In this document: piece after piece, positions 7,970 through 17,102 of the stretch
How positions within the stretch are numbered: position 1 is the first letter of the stretch
How the letters are laid out: each line of letters begins with the position of its first letter
NCBI RefSeq assembly: GCF_900109915.1
Contig: NZ_FOBU01000004.1
Location: 99,891-163,890 of the forward strand
Source of the DNA: Luteibacter sp. UNCMF331Sha3.1
Lineage (GTDB): Bacteria > Pseudomonadota > Gammaproteobacteria > Xanthomonadales > Rhodanobacteraceae
Length of the DNA: 64,000 bases
Reading direction: 5' to 3'
Translations under genes and position numbers: made by a program
The notes under the pieces: model-generated
Databases searched by the model: none
What the model saw: only the letters and a program-made list of their open reading frames with translations
Told to the model about the DNA's origin: nothing

Positions 7970-8959
7970 ATGCGTCGCTTCTTCCCCGACGGTTTCACGC
8001 TGTCCCTGATCGTCACGGTGGTGCTGGCCAGCCTGCTGCCCTGCCGCGGCGCGATCGCCGGCGTGTTCGGCGTCGTGACCGACCTCGCCATCGCGCTGCT
8101 GTTCTTCCTCCATGGCGCCAAGCTGTCGCGCACCGCCGTGGTCGCGGGCATGAGCCACTGGCGCCTGCACCTGACGGTGCTCGCCAGCACCTTCCTTCTG
8201 TTCCCGGCGCTCGGGCTGCTGCTCAAGCCAGTGCTCGCGCCGCTGGTGACGCCCGATCTCTACCTCGGCGTGCTGTTCCTGTGCACGCTGCCGTCGACGG
8301 TGCAGTCGTCGATCGCGTTCACGTCCATCGCGCGCGGCAACGTGCCGGCCGCGATCGTGTCCGCCTCGGCTTCGAGCCTGCTGGGCATCTTCGTCACGCC
8401 GCTGCTCGTCGGCGTCATCGTCGCCGACGCGGGGCAAGGCGGCCTGTCGTGGCACTCAGTCGGCACGATCGTGCTTCAGCTGTTCGTTCCGTTCATCGCC
8501 GGCCAGGTGGCGCAGCGCTGGATCGGGGGCTGGGTGACGCGCCACGCCGCGATGCTCACGTACGTCGACCGCGGATCGATCCTGCTGGTCGTGTATACCG
8601 CGTTCAGTGCGGCCGTGCTGCAGGGACTGTGGAACCAGCTGCCGTTACCGGTACTGGCGGGGCTTCTCGTCGTGAACGGCATCCTGCTTGCCGCCGCGTT
8701 GCTGATCACGCGTTATGGCGCGAGGGCGCTCGGTTTCGCGAAGGACGACGAGATCACGATCGTCTTCTGCGGCTCGAAAAAAAGCCTGGCCGCGGGCGTG
8801 CCGATGGCGAAGGTGATCTTCGCGGGGCATCCGCTCGGCCTCATCGTGTTGCCGATCATGCTGTTCCACCAGATCCAGCTGATGACGTGCGCGGTGCTGG
8901 CGCGGCGTTATGCAATGCGCCACGAGGCTGTCGCACGCGTGGACGCCGTCGCGCGCTGA
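7970..8959 (+). CDS. yfeH: YfeH-like bile acid:sodium symporter family transporter (329 aa)
   Basis: About nine to ten hydrophobic helices spanning the whole protein, inner membrane. Strong resemblance to E. coli YfeH along its length, including AIALLFFLHGAKLSR, LPSTVQSSIAFTSIARGNV and EITIVFCGSKKSLAAGVPMA. The last segment is the conserved Asn/Ser/Lys-rich crossover region of SBF-fold transporters. Substrate unknown. I chose ATG 7970 because it matches the start of YfeH proteins; an in-frame GTG at 7943 is possible. Probably regulated by the divergent LysR protein. Confidence 0.85.
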   Translation: MRRFFPDGFTLSLIVTVVLASLLPCRGAIAGVFGVVTDLAIALLFFLHGAKLSRTAVVAGMSHWRLHLTVLASTFLLFPALGLLLKPVLAPLVTPDLYLGVLFLCTLPSTVQSSIAFTSIARGNVPAAIVSASASSLLGIFVTPLLVGVIVADAGQGGLSWHSVGTIVLQLFVPFIAGQVAQRWIGGWVTRHAAMLTYVDRGSILLVVYTAFSAAVLQGLWNQLPLPVLAGLLVVNGILLAAALLITRYGARALGFAKDDEITIVFCGSKKSLAAGVPMAKVIFAGHPLGLIVLPIMLFHQIQLMTCAVLARRYAMRHEAVARVDAVAR

Positions 8960-9013
8960 ATCGCCAGTCGGCTGTCTCCCCTCCGCGCAGGCGGGAGGCA
9001 GCCGGCTGGCGAT
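8960..9013. repeat. Diverged palindromic repeat / hairpin between convergent genes, copy C
   Basis: Starts immediately after the transporter stop codon. Arms ATCGCCAG...CGGCTG...CTCCC pair with GGGAG...CAGCCG...CTGGCGAT (about 19 of 21 pairs) around a 12-nt loop. It lies 10 bp from the purH stop on the other strand and may terminate transcription or protect mRNA from both sides. Confidence 0.65.
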
Positions 9014-9023
9014 GAGTCTCGAG

Positions 9024-10613
9024 TCAGTGCCTGAAGTGACGCACGCCCGTGAACACCATCGCCATGTCGTGTTCGTCGGCGGCGGCGATCACCTCGCTGT
9101 CGCGCATCGAGCCACCCGGCTGGATCACCGCGCGAATGCCCGCCGCGGCCGCCGCGTCGATGCCGTCGCGGAACGGGAAGAACGCATCCGACGCCATCGC
9201 GCTGCCCGGCACCACGAGCCCGGCTTCTTCCGCCTTGAGGCCCGCGATCTTCGCGCTGACCACGCGGCTCATCTGGCCGGCGCCGATGCCGATCGTGCGG
9301 TTGTCCTTCGCGTAGACGATGGCGTTCGACTTGACCATCTTGGCCACGCGCCAGGCGAAGAGGAGGTCGTCGAGTTCGGCCGCCGTGGGCTGGCGCTTGC
9401 TGACGACCTTCAGTTCGTCGCGCTGCACCTGGCGATGGTCGGCCGTCTGCACGAGCAGGCCCGAGCCGACGCGCTTCACGTCGTGGGTGTTGCGTCCGTC
9501 GCCCGACGGAATCTCCAGCACGCGCACGTTCGCCTTCTTCGCGGCTTCGTCGACCGCGCCGGCGTCGACCTGCGGGGCGATCAGCACTTCCACGAACTGA
9601 CGCTTCAGGATGGTGCGGGCCGTTTCCGCGTCGAGCGGGCGGTTGAACGCGATGATGCCGCCGAACGCCGAGGTGGGGTCGGTGGCGTAGGCGAGCTCGT
9701 AGGCCGCGAGCGGATCGGCGGCCACCGCGACACCGCACGGGTTCGCATGCTTCACGATCACGCACGCGGGCGCGTCGAACTGGCGCACGCATTCCCATGC
9801 CGCATCGGCGTCGGCGATGTTGTTGAACGAGAGTTCCTTGCCCTGAAGCTGGCGGAACGTGGCGAGCGTGCCGGGCGCGGGGTAGAGATCGCGATAGAAC
9901 GCGCCGGCCTGGTGCGGATTCTCGCCGTAGCGAAGGTCCATCACCTTCACGAATCGGCCGTTGGACTGCTCCGGGAACTCGTTGCGACCGGCGACGCGCG
10001 TATGCGTGTCGTCGAGCGTGACGCCGGAGAGGTAGTCGCTGATCGCGCCGTCGTAGTTCGACACGCGATTGAACGCGGCGACGGAGAGACGGAAACGCGT
10101 GGCGCGCGTGAGGCCGCCCTTGCCTTCGATCTCGGCGAGCGCGTCATCGTACTGCGCGGGATCGGTCAGCACGCCGACATCGTTCCAGTTCTTCGCGGCC
10201 GCGCGCAGCATCGCCGGACCGCCGATGTCGATGTTCTCGATCGCGTCTTCGAGCGAGCACGCCGGATCGGCCACGGTGCGTTCGAACGGATACAGGTTCA
10301 GCACCAGCAGGTCGATCGGCAGGATGCCGTGTTCGGCCATCACGGCGTCGTCGGTGCCGCGGCGACCCAGCAGGCCACCGTGGACCTTCGGGTGCAGCGT
10401 CTTCACGCGGCCGTCCATGATCTCGGGGAAGCCGGTGAGGTCGCCCACGTCGCGCACGGGGATACCCGCGTCGCGCAGCGCTTTCGCCGAGCCGCCGGTG
10501 GAAAGGATGTCGACGTTCGCGGCGACGAGGCGGCGGGCGAGGTCCGTCAGGCCCTGCTTGTCGGAAACGCTGACGAGCGCGCGGCGGACGGGAACGAGAT
10601 CGGGCGTGGGCAT
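9024..10613 (-). CDS. purH: Bifunctional AICAR formyltransferase / IMP cyclohydrolase (529 aa)
   Basis: Catalyses the last two steps of IMP synthesis. The N-terminal IMP cyclohydrolase (MGS-like) domain begins [18 protein letters not shown] with [13 protein letters not shown]. The C-terminal AICAR transformylase domain includes [18 protein letters not shown] and [13 protein letters not shown]. Length is as in the family. The ATG at 10613 has GGAAG upstream. It sits 71 bp downstream of fis on the same strand, an order-specific arrangement, so fis and purH are probably co-transcribed. Confidence 0.97.
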   Translation of the reverse strand: MPTPDLVPVRRALVSVSDKQGLTDLARRLVAANVDILSTGGSAKALRDAGIPVRDVGDLTGFPEIMDGRVKTLHPKVHGGLLGRRGTDDAVMAEHGILPIDLLVLNLYPFERTVADPACSLEDAIENIDIGGPAMLRAAAKNWNDVGVLTDPAQYDDALAEIEGKGGLTRATRFRLSVAAFNRVSNYDGAISDYLSGVTLDDTHTRVAGRNEFPEQSNGRFVKVMDLRYGENPHQAGAFYRDLYPAPGTLATFRQLQGKELSFNNIADADAAWECVRQFDAPACVIVKHANPCGVAVAADPLAAYELAYATDPTSAFGGIIAFNRPLDAETARTILKRQFVEVLIAPQVDAGAVDEAAKKANVRVLEIPSGDGRNTHDVKRVGSGLLVQTADHRQVQRDELKVVSKRQPTAAELDDLLFAWRVAKMVKSNAIVYAKDNRTIGIGAGQMSRVVSAKIAGLKAEEAGLVVPGSAMASDAFFPFRDGIDAAAAAGIRAVIQPGGSMRDSEVIAAADEHDMAMVFTGVRHFRH

Positions 10614-10684
10614 GGGCACTTCCGGGGAGGAAAGCGCGCCATTATAGCCGCCCGGACGTCCGGGCGATCCGGTGGCACGACGGA

Positions 10685-10966
10685 TCAGGAGATGCCGTGG
10701 GCCGCGAGCTTCTTGCGGAGGGTGGCACGATTGATGCCGAGCGCGGCGGCGGCGCGGCTCTGGTTGCCTTCGTGGAAGGCGAGCACTTCGCGCAGCAGGG
10801 GGCCTTCGACTTCGCGGATGACCAGGGCGTGCAGCCCCTCGCCGAACTCGGTGTCGCCGATGTCGGCCAGGTAACGACGTACCGTTCGGCTGACGCATTC
10901 GCTGAGCGCACTCTGCATGGAGGTTTCGTTGGCAGCCTCGACAGCAGTCAGTCTCACAGCGTTCAA
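10685..10966 (-). CDS. fis: Fis family nucleoid-associated protein (93 aa, TTG start)
   Basis: Small DNA-bending regulator. The C-terminal Fis helix-turn-helix is clear: [19 protein letters not shown] followed by [16 protein letters not shown] chose the TTG at 10966, which follows GAGAGGGAAATGCC and gives the usual Fis length with an N-terminus [12 protein letters not shown]. The internal ATG at 10918 would give 77 aa and cut into the arm region. Upstream of purH on the same strand. Fis normally activates rRNA promoters, such as the one at the right edge of this window. Confidence 0.88.
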   Translation of the reverse strand: MNAVRLTAVEAANETSMQSALSECVSRTVRRYLADIGDTEFGEGLHALVIREVEGPLLREVLAFHEGNQSRAAAALGINRATLRKKLAAHGIS

Positions 10967-11081
10967 GGCATTTCCCTCTCGCAGGCCGGAACGTGAGCAC
11001 CGGTCGGTTCGTTTCGTATGGTCGCTTGGGTGCGCCCTCGGCTCGCCCTGCCGGGGAGTCGCAAAGTCGCGAAGGGGACCG

Positions 11082-11110
11082 AGTGTACTCGCCCCCGGGA
11101 ACGAATTGCA
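11082..11110 (-). promoter_or_regulatory. Possible promoter of fis-purH
   Basis: On the minus strand TGCAAT (11105-11110) and TACACT (11082-11087) are separated by 17 bp, about 115 bp upstream of the fis start. The -10 is good and the -35 is weak. Confidence 0.4.
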
Positions 11111-11140
11111 GGCTTGCAAAAAGAAATTTTTTCGAACGGC

Positions 11141-11965
11141 TCAGTCGAAGCTGAAGGCGAAGGCGACGGCCTTCTGGCCCGGGTCTTGCACCTCGAACAC
11201 CATCGCCGACGTCGCACCCGCCGGCAGGCCACGCGCACGCGCACTCGCGTCGCCGACATAGTCCTCAGGCTGGAAGCGACGCATCGCGAGGCGACGGCCT
11301 GCGGCATCGGACAGGACGATGGTGACGATCGGATACGGTTGGGCGAACGCGGCATCGTTTCGCACGCTCGCAGTGATCAGCAGGCCGTCCGTCACCGACG
11401 GATGCTGCTCGACGTCGCGGGCGAGAAGGCGCAGTCGCGATGGCGCCGCGACGAGAGGCAACCGGCAACCCACGACGGCGCAGCCGCTCGCCAGCAGCGG
11501 CCCCACCGCGGGATCCGCGATGAGCACGTCGCGCTTCGCCCATGCCAGCTGTGCGCCGAGGCCGAGCACGAGCACCGCGCACGTGCCGACCCACGCCGCC
11601 GTGCGCCACGAGCGGCGCTTCGGTCGCGCGAAGCGCGGCGTGAAGGTCAGCTGCGTGAAATCCTCGCCGGTCTCTTCGACGGTCGCGACGGTCGCCGGCT
11701 CCTCGTCGTCCGGGTCGGCGGCGACGGCGGTTTCTTCGGGCTCGGGGCGTGGCCGGAAGACCGCGACTCCGGCCAGCGGCGGATCCCGGTCGAGCGCGTG
11801 CTCCTCGAGTCGCGTGAACGGTTCCGGCGGCAGCTGCGCGGCGAGCGTGCCCAGCGCGTTGAATACCGCCTCGCAATGCGCGCAGCGAAGACATCCGCAC
11901 GCGGGCACGAGCAGTTCGGCTTCCAGCTTGTAGACGGTGAGGCACTCGGGGCACTGCGTATACAT
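11141..11965 (-). CDS. Zinc-ribbon and DUF3426 domain membrane protein (274 aa)
   Basis: The N-terminal zinc ribbon ([14 protein letters not shown]...[11 protein letters not shown], about 1-35) is followed by an acidic variable linker, a basic patch and one transmembrane helix (about 126-147). A C-terminal DUF3426 domain follows, presumed periplasmic. Function unknown. Genes of this type lie between prmA and fis throughout the Lysobacterales, as here (divergent from prmA, 100 bp). The spacing in the second knuckle ([10 protein letters not shown]) has one more Cys than usual. Confidence 0.85.
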   Translation of the reverse strand: MYTQCPECLTVYKLEAELLVPACGCLRCAHCEAVFNALGTLAAQLPPEPFTRLEEHALDRDPPLAGVAVFRPRPEPEETAVAADPDDEEPATVATVEETGEDFTQLTFTPRFARPKRRSWRTAAWVGTCAVLVLGLGAQLAWAKRDVLIADPAVGPLLASGCAVVGCRLPLVAAPSRLRLLARDVEQHPSVTDGLLITASVRNDAAFAQPYPIVTIVLSDAAGRRLAMRRFQPEDYVGDASARARGLPAGATSAMVFEVQDPGQKAVAFAFSFD

Positions 11966-12065
11966 CGGCCGATCATAGCGGCCGCGTCGCGTCCGTGCGC
12001 GCGATCCGGTGCCGGAGGCGTGTCCCTTGTAGAATCGCAGGCTCCGTTTTCCTGATGGCCCCTCC

Positions 12066-12965
12066 ATGCCCTGGCTCGAACTTTCCCTGACGATCCGCGC
12101 CGCCGAACAACCGCGCGTCGAAACCGCGCTGGAGGATCTCGGCGCGCTGTCCATCACGCTGCAGGACGCCGACGCCGAAACGCCGGACGAGGAGGCCATC
12201 TTCGAGCCCGGCGTCGGCGAGATCCCGTTGTGGAACCAGATCGTGCTCAACGCGTTGTTCGACGCCGACGCCGACAAGCGCGGCCTCACCGCGGCCATCG
12301 CGGACGACCTCCCGTTCATCGAGCCGGCGCAGATCGCCTGGCGCGTGGTCGACGACCAGGACTGGGAGCGCGCGTGGATGGATCAGTTCAAGCCGATGCC
12401 GTTCGGCCGCCGGCTGTGGGTGTATCCGTGGAACATCGATCCGCCGGAAGACGGCGACATCGTCGTCGTGCGGCTCGACCCCGGCCTCGCCTTCGGCACG
12501 GGCACGCACCCGACCACGGCGATGTGTCTCGAATGGCTCGACGGCCAGCAGATGGCGGGCAAGACGCTCCTCGATTACGGCTGCGGATCGGGCATCCTCG
12601 CCATCGCCGCGCTCAAGCTCGGCGCGCCCCACGCCGTCGGCATCGACAACGACCCGCAGGCTCTGATCGCCTCCCGTGACAACGCGGAGCGGAACGGCGT
12701 CGACGCCGATCTCGAGGTCTACCTCCCGGGCGAGGCACCCGCCGGCCTCGCCGACATCCTCGTCGCGAACATCCTCGCCGGCCCCCTGGGCGAACTCGCC
12801 CCGACGTTCGCGGCCGCGGTGAAACCGGGCGCGCCGTTCGCGCTCTCCGGCATCCTCCATGGTCAGCACGAGGAGCTGCTCGTACGTTACGCCGAGTGGT
12901 TCGAGGACCTCGAGGTGCGCACGCTGGAGGACTGGGTCCGGATCAGCGGGCGCCGCAAGAGCTGA
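12066..12965 (+). CDS. prmA: Ribosomal protein L11 methyltransferase (299 aa)
   Basis: SAM-dependent trimethylation of lysines and the N-terminus of L11. The N-terminal substrate-recognition domain is followed by the Rossmann domain, with motif I LDYGCGSGILAIAALKLGA and the catalytic-side motif DILVANILAGPL. The region GLAFGTGTHPTTAMCLEWL is diagnostic of PrmA. Normal length. Divergent from the zinc-ribbon gene and convergent with mlaA. Confidence 0.96.
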   Translation: MPWLELSLTIRAAEQPRVETALEDLGALSITLQDADAETPDEEAIFEPGVGEIPLWNQIVLNALFDADADKRGLTAAIADDLPFIEPAQIAWRVVDDQDWERAWMDQFKPMPFGRRLWVYPWNIDPPEDGDIVVVRLDPGLAFGTGTHPTTAMCLEWLDGQQMAGKTLLDYGCGSGILAIAALKLGAPHAVGIDNDPQALIASRDNAERNGVDADLEVYLPGEAPAGLADILVANILAGPLGELAPTFAAAVKPGAPFALSGILHGQHEELLVRYAEWFEDLEVRTLEDWVRISGRRKS

Positions 12966-12983
12966 ATGTAGGAGCGGCCCAAG

Positions 12984-13004
12984 AAAAAGGGCCCCGAAGG
13001 GCCC
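12984..13004 (-). terminator. Terminator of mlaA
   Basis: On the minus strand GGGCCC-TTCG-GGGCCC is followed by five U residues, beginning 6 bp after the mlaA stop codon. The stable TTCG tetraloop is notable. On the plus strand it could also slow read-through from prmA. Confidence 0.8.
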
Positions 13005-13010
13005 TCGTTC

Positions 13011-13847
13011 TCACTCGACCTTCTGGTCGTTTTTCTTTTCCCAGGAGTGCTGCTCCTGGAGGAGCTTGTCCGGGTCGAAGCCCTGGTCGTCGTTCAGGCC
13101 CTGCATCTCTTCGATGGCCTCGGCCGGAGGGTTGCCGTAATAGATGTTGTAGAGGCGCTGCTGACGGTAGGCGTCCCGCACGAACACGTAGGGATCGTAG
13201 GCCGACGCGAGGAAGCTCTCCGCATCGATACCGCGGGAACGCAGGGTCACGAGGTAGAGGACCTGCGGGATGTATTCCTGGCCGTACTTGAAGTCGTGGT
13301 TGCGACCGTAATAGCTGAGCGGATCGAAGAAGTAGCTGTCGACCGGCAGGCGCCAGACGTCGCGGACCGTGGTCGGACCGACGAACGGCAGGACGAGGTA
13401 GCTGCCCTCGGGCACGCCCCAACGCGCCAGGGTCACGCCGAAGTCGTTCTGCTCCATCGGGATGCCGAGCAGGCTCGCCGGATCCTTGAAGCCCAGGAAC
13501 CCGATCGTCAGGTTCACGACGAAGCGGCCACTGGTCTGCAGCGCCTGCTTGGGCCGGAACTGGAGCAGATCGTTCGCGACGGTGATCGGCAGGCGGATGT
13601 TCGTGTAGAAATCGCTGATCGCCGTGCGTACGGGCGGGTTCGTCACCTTGCGATAGCCGACCGCGACCGGGCGGATCACCGCCTTGTCGAGCTTGTCGTT
13701 GAAGGCGAACACCTTCCGGTTGAGCTTCTCGTTCGGGTCGTCCGTGCGGGGCGGCGCGACATGGCAGGCCGCGAGCAGCGCCACGGCCACGAGGCCGAGG
13801 GTGGTGCGGGCGATCCTGGCGATCCGGTTCAGGGTTGTGGGGTGCAT
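13011..13847 (-). CDS. mlaA: MlaA (VacJ) outer-membrane lipoprotein (278 aa)
   Basis: Outer-membrane component of the Mla phospholipid retrograde transport system. A lipoprotein signal peptide ends in the lipobox LLAAC (about residues 24-28). The body has the MlaA hallmarks: NRKVFAFNDKLDKAVIRPVA, ISDFYTNIRLPITVANDLLQ, FGVTLARWGVPEGSYLVLPF and GPTTVRDVWRLPVDSYF. The C-terminus is slightly extended. Other mla genes are not nearby. The next gene on the other strand (rpoZ) is divergent; a TACAAT -10-like element lies at about 13880 on the minus strand. Confidence 0.92.
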   Translation of the reverse strand: MHPTTLNRIARIARTTLGLVAVALLAACHVAPPRTDDPNEKLNRKVFAFNDKLDKAVIRPVAVGYRKVTNPPVRTAISDFYTNIRLPITVANDLLQFRPKQALQTSGRFVVNLTIGFLGFKDPASLLGIPMEQNDFGVTLARWGVPEGSYLVLPFVGPTTVRDVWRLPVDSYFFDPLSYYGRNHDFKYGQEYIPQVLYLVTLRSRGIDAESFLASAYDPYVFVRDAYRQQRLYNIYYGNPPAEAIEEMQGLNDDQGFDPDKLLQEQHSWEKKNDQKVE

Positions 13848-13956
13848 CGACGCGGCTTTGGGGGTGGGGCGGTGCTTTATTGTACCGCGCAGTATTATTA
13901 TTTGCACTAAGAGCCGTCCGTGGTGGTCAGAACCGCGCATGATACCCGTCCCCCGA

Positions 13957-13986
13957 TTGCCAGCCAACGGGCCGGACCGGTAAACT
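13957..13986 (+). promoter_or_regulatory. Promoter of the rpoZ-spoT unit
   Basis: TTGCCA (13957-13962) and TAAACT (13981-13986) with an 18-bp spacer, 38 bp before the rpoZ start codon. Confidence 0.6.
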
Positions 13987-14023
13987 GCGTGGTCAGAAGT
14001 GTCTTTATTGTCAAGGATTTGAA

Positions 14024-14314
14024 ATGGCCCGTATTACTGTCCAAGACTGCCTTGAGGTAGTCGACAACCGCTTCGAGCTCGTGCTCATGGCGACCAAGCG
14101 CGCCCGCCAGCTGTCGAAGGGTGCCCAGCCGACGCTCGATCCGAACAACGACAAGCCGACGGTGCTGGCCCTGCGCGAAATCGCCGCGCGTCGTGTCAAC
14201 GACGACATGATCGACGAAATCGACCGCGTCGCCCGCGAGCGTGCCGAGCGCGAAGCCCTCGAGTGGGCCGCCACCGAAGTGGACGACGACCTCTCGAAGG
14301 GCGGAGATGACTGA
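14024..14314 (+). CDS. rpoZ: RNA polymerase omega subunit (96 aa)
   Basis: Starts [20 protein letters not shown] and continues with MATKRARQL and [12 protein letters not shown], the conserved omega core. AAGGA precedes the ATG. First gene of an rpoZ-spoT-ridA-recG series on the plus strand; gmk, which often precedes rpoZ, is absent here. The C-terminal third is acidic and variable, as usual. Confidence 0.96.
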   Translation: MARITVQDCLEVVDNRFELVLMATKRARQLSKGAQPTLDPNNDKPTVLALREIAARRVNDDMIDEIDRVARERAEREALEWAATEVDDDLSKGGDD

Positions 14315-14422
14315 TGACGCCGGGTCGCTGTCGGCCCTGCCTTCATCCGTACCCTGCGCACGTTGAGGCGCGGCTGCTGAAGCCGCGCGCGGGAGGCGCC
14401 GCCTGAGGCGGTGGTTCCTCCC

Positions 14423-16603
14423 ATGGAAGTGATTCCCGCGAAAAAACTGACCGACGTGGTCGACGATGCTCCGGTGCCTCCGTATGTGCAGGCGCTGGAA
14501 GATCGCGTGGGCGCGTATCTGCCGCACGAGCAGGTGCTGCGCATCCGTCGCGCGTTTCTCGTGGGCGCCGCGGCGCACGAGGGCCAGACGCGCAAGTCCG
14601 GCGAGCCGTACATCACCCATCCGGTCGCCGTCGCGCACGTGCTGGCCGATCTCGGCCTCGACGCCGAGACGATCATCGCGGCGATCCTGCACGACACCCT
14701 GGAAGACACGCGCCTCGGGCGCGCCGAGCTCGCGGGCGCCTTCGGCGAGACCGTGGCCGAACTCGTCGACGGTGTCACCAAGCTCGACAAGATGCGCTTC
14801 TCGAGCCGCGCGGAAGCCGACGCCGAGAGCTTCCGCAAGATGCTGCTGGCGATGGCGCGCGACCTGCGCGTGATCCTCATCAAGCTCTCCGACCGCCTGC
14901 ACAACATGCGCACGCTCGGCGCGAAGGATTCCGACTCGCGCCGGCGCATCGCGCGCGAAACGCTCGAGATCTACGCGCCCATCGCGCAGCGCCTCGGCAT
15001 GAACAAGTTCAAGGCCGAACTGCAGGACCTCGGCTTCAAGGCGCTCTATCCGGATCGTCATCGCATCATCGGCGAGCGCATCCGCGCCGCGCTCGGCAAC
15101 CGTCGCGAAGCGATGGCGAAGATCGAGATGGCGCTCGAAGGCCGCCTCGCCGCGGAGAAGATCCCGGGCCGCGCGGTCAGCCGCATCAAGTCGGCGTGGA
15201 GCATCTATTCGAAGATGCGCAGCGAGCACAAGTCGTTCGCGCAGCTGATGGACGTCTACGGTTTCCGCGTCATCACCGACTCGGCCATGCATTGCTACAT
15301 GGCGCTCGGCGCAGTGCACGGTCTGTACAAGCCGGTGGACGGCCGCTTCAAGGATTTCATCGCCATTCCCAAGGGCAACGGCTACCAGTCGCTGCACACC
15401 GTGTTGCTCGGTCCGTTCGGCGCGCCGATCGAAATCCAGATCCGCACGTCGGAGATGGAATCGGTCGCGGAGCGTGGCGTGGCCGCGCACTGGGCCTACA
15501 AGAGCGACTCCGGCCCCGCGAACAGCGCGCAGGCGCGCGCCCGCGAGTGGCTCTCCGCGCTCGCCGACAGCCAGGCGAACACGCCGTCCGCGTCGGAGTT
15601 CCTCGAGAACGTCAAGATCGACCTCTTCCCGGACGAGGTGTACCTGTTCACGCCGCGCGGGGAGATCTTCTCGCTGCCGCGCAATGCCACCGCGCTCGAC
15701 TTCGCCTACGCGGTGCATACCGACGTGGGCGACCACGCCGTGGCCGCGCGCGTCGACAAGAAGCTCGTGCCGCTGCGTACGCGTCTGGTCTCCGGCCAAC
15801 AGGTGGAGATCATCACGGCGCCGTCCGCGGTGCCGAATCCCGCGTGGCTCGAAGCCGTGGTCACCGGCAAGGCGCGCACCGCGATCCGCCAGTACCTCAA
15901 GCACCTGCAGCACGAGGACGCGGTGGACTTCGGCCACCGCATGCTCGATCGCGCCCTGGACGCGCGCGGCCTCAGCCTCGATGCCATTCCCGCCGCGACG
16001 CTCGATCGTTTCCTCGACGAAGCGAAGCTCAAGCGGCTGGAAGAACTGCTCTCCGAGATCGCGCTCGGCAACCGCTTCGCCGATCAGGTGGCGACGCAGC
16101 TCGTCGGGCTGCTCGGGCCGCGCGAGACCGCGACGAAATCGCAGCCGGAGCACACCGCCGAGAAGATCCGCATCAGCGGCGCCGAACGCGGTGTTCTCAG
16201 CTTCGGCAACTGCTGCCATCCGCTGCCGGGCGACGAGATCGTCGGTTTCCTCTCGTCGGGCAAGGGCATCGTGGTGCACCGCGTGGAGTGCCCCAACGTC
16301 GCCGAGTTCCGCAAGACGCCGGAGCGTATCGTCGCCATCGAATGGGATCGCGACGTGTCGGGCGATTACCGCGCCGAACTGCGTATCGAAGTGCTCAACC
16401 GTCCGGGCGTGCTGGCCACCGTGGCGGCGGCCATCGCCGACGCGGGCTCGAACATCGAGAACGTCGAGTACATCGAACGCGACAGCACGGCGGCGACGCT
16501 GCTCTTCGCCATCGAGGTGAAGGACCGCAAGCACCTTGCCGACGTCATGCGCCGCGTGCGTCGCACCGGTGTCGTCAGCGGCGTCTACCGCCACCCGCTG
16601 TAA
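14423..16603 (+). CDS. spoT: Bifunctional (p)ppGpp synthetase/hydrolase, SpoT/Rel type (726 aa)
   Basis: Makes and degrades the stringent-response alarmones. Domain order: HD hydrolase (about 45-200) with HEGQTRKSGEPYITHPVAVA and the active-site HDTLEDT; the synthetase domain (about 240-350) with GRFKDFIAIPKGNGYQSLH; TGS (about 390-450, DEVYLFTPRGEIFSLPRNAT); a zinc-finger/helical region with GNCCHPLPGD; and a C-terminal ACT domain. The synthetase loop carries RFKD, the basic RxKD form of bifunctional enzymes rather than the acidic ExDD of RelA, and the HD residues are intact, so both activities are expected. ATG 14423 was chosen over a GTG at 14411. Confidence 0.95.
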   Translation: MEVIPAKKLTDVVDDAPVPPYVQALEDRVGAYLPHEQVLRIRRAFLVGAAAHEGQTRKSGEPYITHPVAVAHVLADLGLDAETIIAAILHDTLEDTRLGRAELAGAFGETVAELVDGVTKLDKMRFSSRAEADAESFRKMLLAMARDLRVILIKLSDRLHNMRTLGAKDSDSRRRIARETLEIYAPIAQRLGMNKFKAELQDLGFKALYPDRHRIIGERIRAALGNRREAMAKIEMALEGRLAAEKIPGRAVSRIKSAWSIYSKMRSEHKSFAQLMDVYGFRVITDSAMHCYMALGAVHGLYKPVDGRFKDFIAIPKGNGYQSLHTVLLGPFGAPIEIQIRTSEMESVAERGVAAHWAYKSDSGPANSAQARAREWLSALADSQANTPSASEFLENVKIDLFPDEVYLFTPRGEIFSLPRNATALDFAYAVHTDVGDHAVAARVDKKLVPLRTRLVSGQQVEIITAPSAVPNPAWLEAVVTGKARTAIRQYLKHLQHEDAVDFGHRMLDRALDARGLSLDAIPAATLDRFLDEAKLKRLEELLSEIALGNRFADQVATQLVGLLGPRETATKSQPEHTAEKIRISGAERGVLSFGNCCHPLPGDEIVGFLSSGKGIVVHRVECPNVAEFRKTPERIVAIEWDRDVSGDYRAELRIEVLNRPGVLATVAAAIADAGSNIENVEYIERDSTAATLLFAIEVKDRKHLADVMRRVRRTGVVSGVYRHPL

Positions 16604-16702
16604 GGCGGCGGCGGCCAGCGTTTCGCGCGCAGGGCGCGCCGCCGGTCGCCATCGCTGGCCAGGATGGCTAGACTTCGGGAAGATTCCCCGACGGACACCC
16701 CC

Positions 16703-17086
16703 ATGACCCGCAGCACCATCGCCACCGACAAGGCGCCTTCCGCCATTGGTCCGTACTCGCAGGCCGTGCGCGCCGGCGACACCGTGTACTTCTCTGGCCA
16801 GATTCCGCTCGATCCCGCGACGGGCAACCTCGTCGAGGGCGACATCACGGTGCAGACGCGCCGCGTGTTCGACAACCTCACGGCGGTGGCCGAGGCGGCG
16901 GGCGGCAAGCTGTCCGACATCGTGCGCGTGGGCATCTACGTGACCGATCTCGGCAACTTCGCCGCGGTCAACGCGGTGATGGCCGAATACTTCCAGCAGC
17001 CGTACCCCGCGCGTTCCACGATCGAAGTCTCGGGTCTGCCGAAGGCCGCGCAGGTCGAAGTCGACGCGATCCTCGTCCTGCCGTAA
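16703..17086 (+). CDS. ridA: RidA family reactive-intermediate deaminase (127 aa)
   Basis: Hydrolyses enamine/imine intermediates released by PLP enzymes. Conserved features: [12 protein letters not shown] near the N-terminus, [11 protein letters not shown], and the active-site segment around [20 protein letters not shown], with the Arg and Glu of the Rid subfamily. Normal length. Lies between spoT and recG on the same strand, as in relatives. Confidence 0.94.
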   Translation: MTRSTIATDKAPSAIGPYSQAVRAGDTVYFSGQIPLDPATGNLVEGDITVQTRRVFDNLTAVAEAAGGKLSDIVRVGIYVTDLGNFAAVNAVMAEYFQQPYPARSTIEVSGLPKAAQVEVDAILVLP

Positions 17087-17102
17087 GGACACGCGCGATC
17101 CC

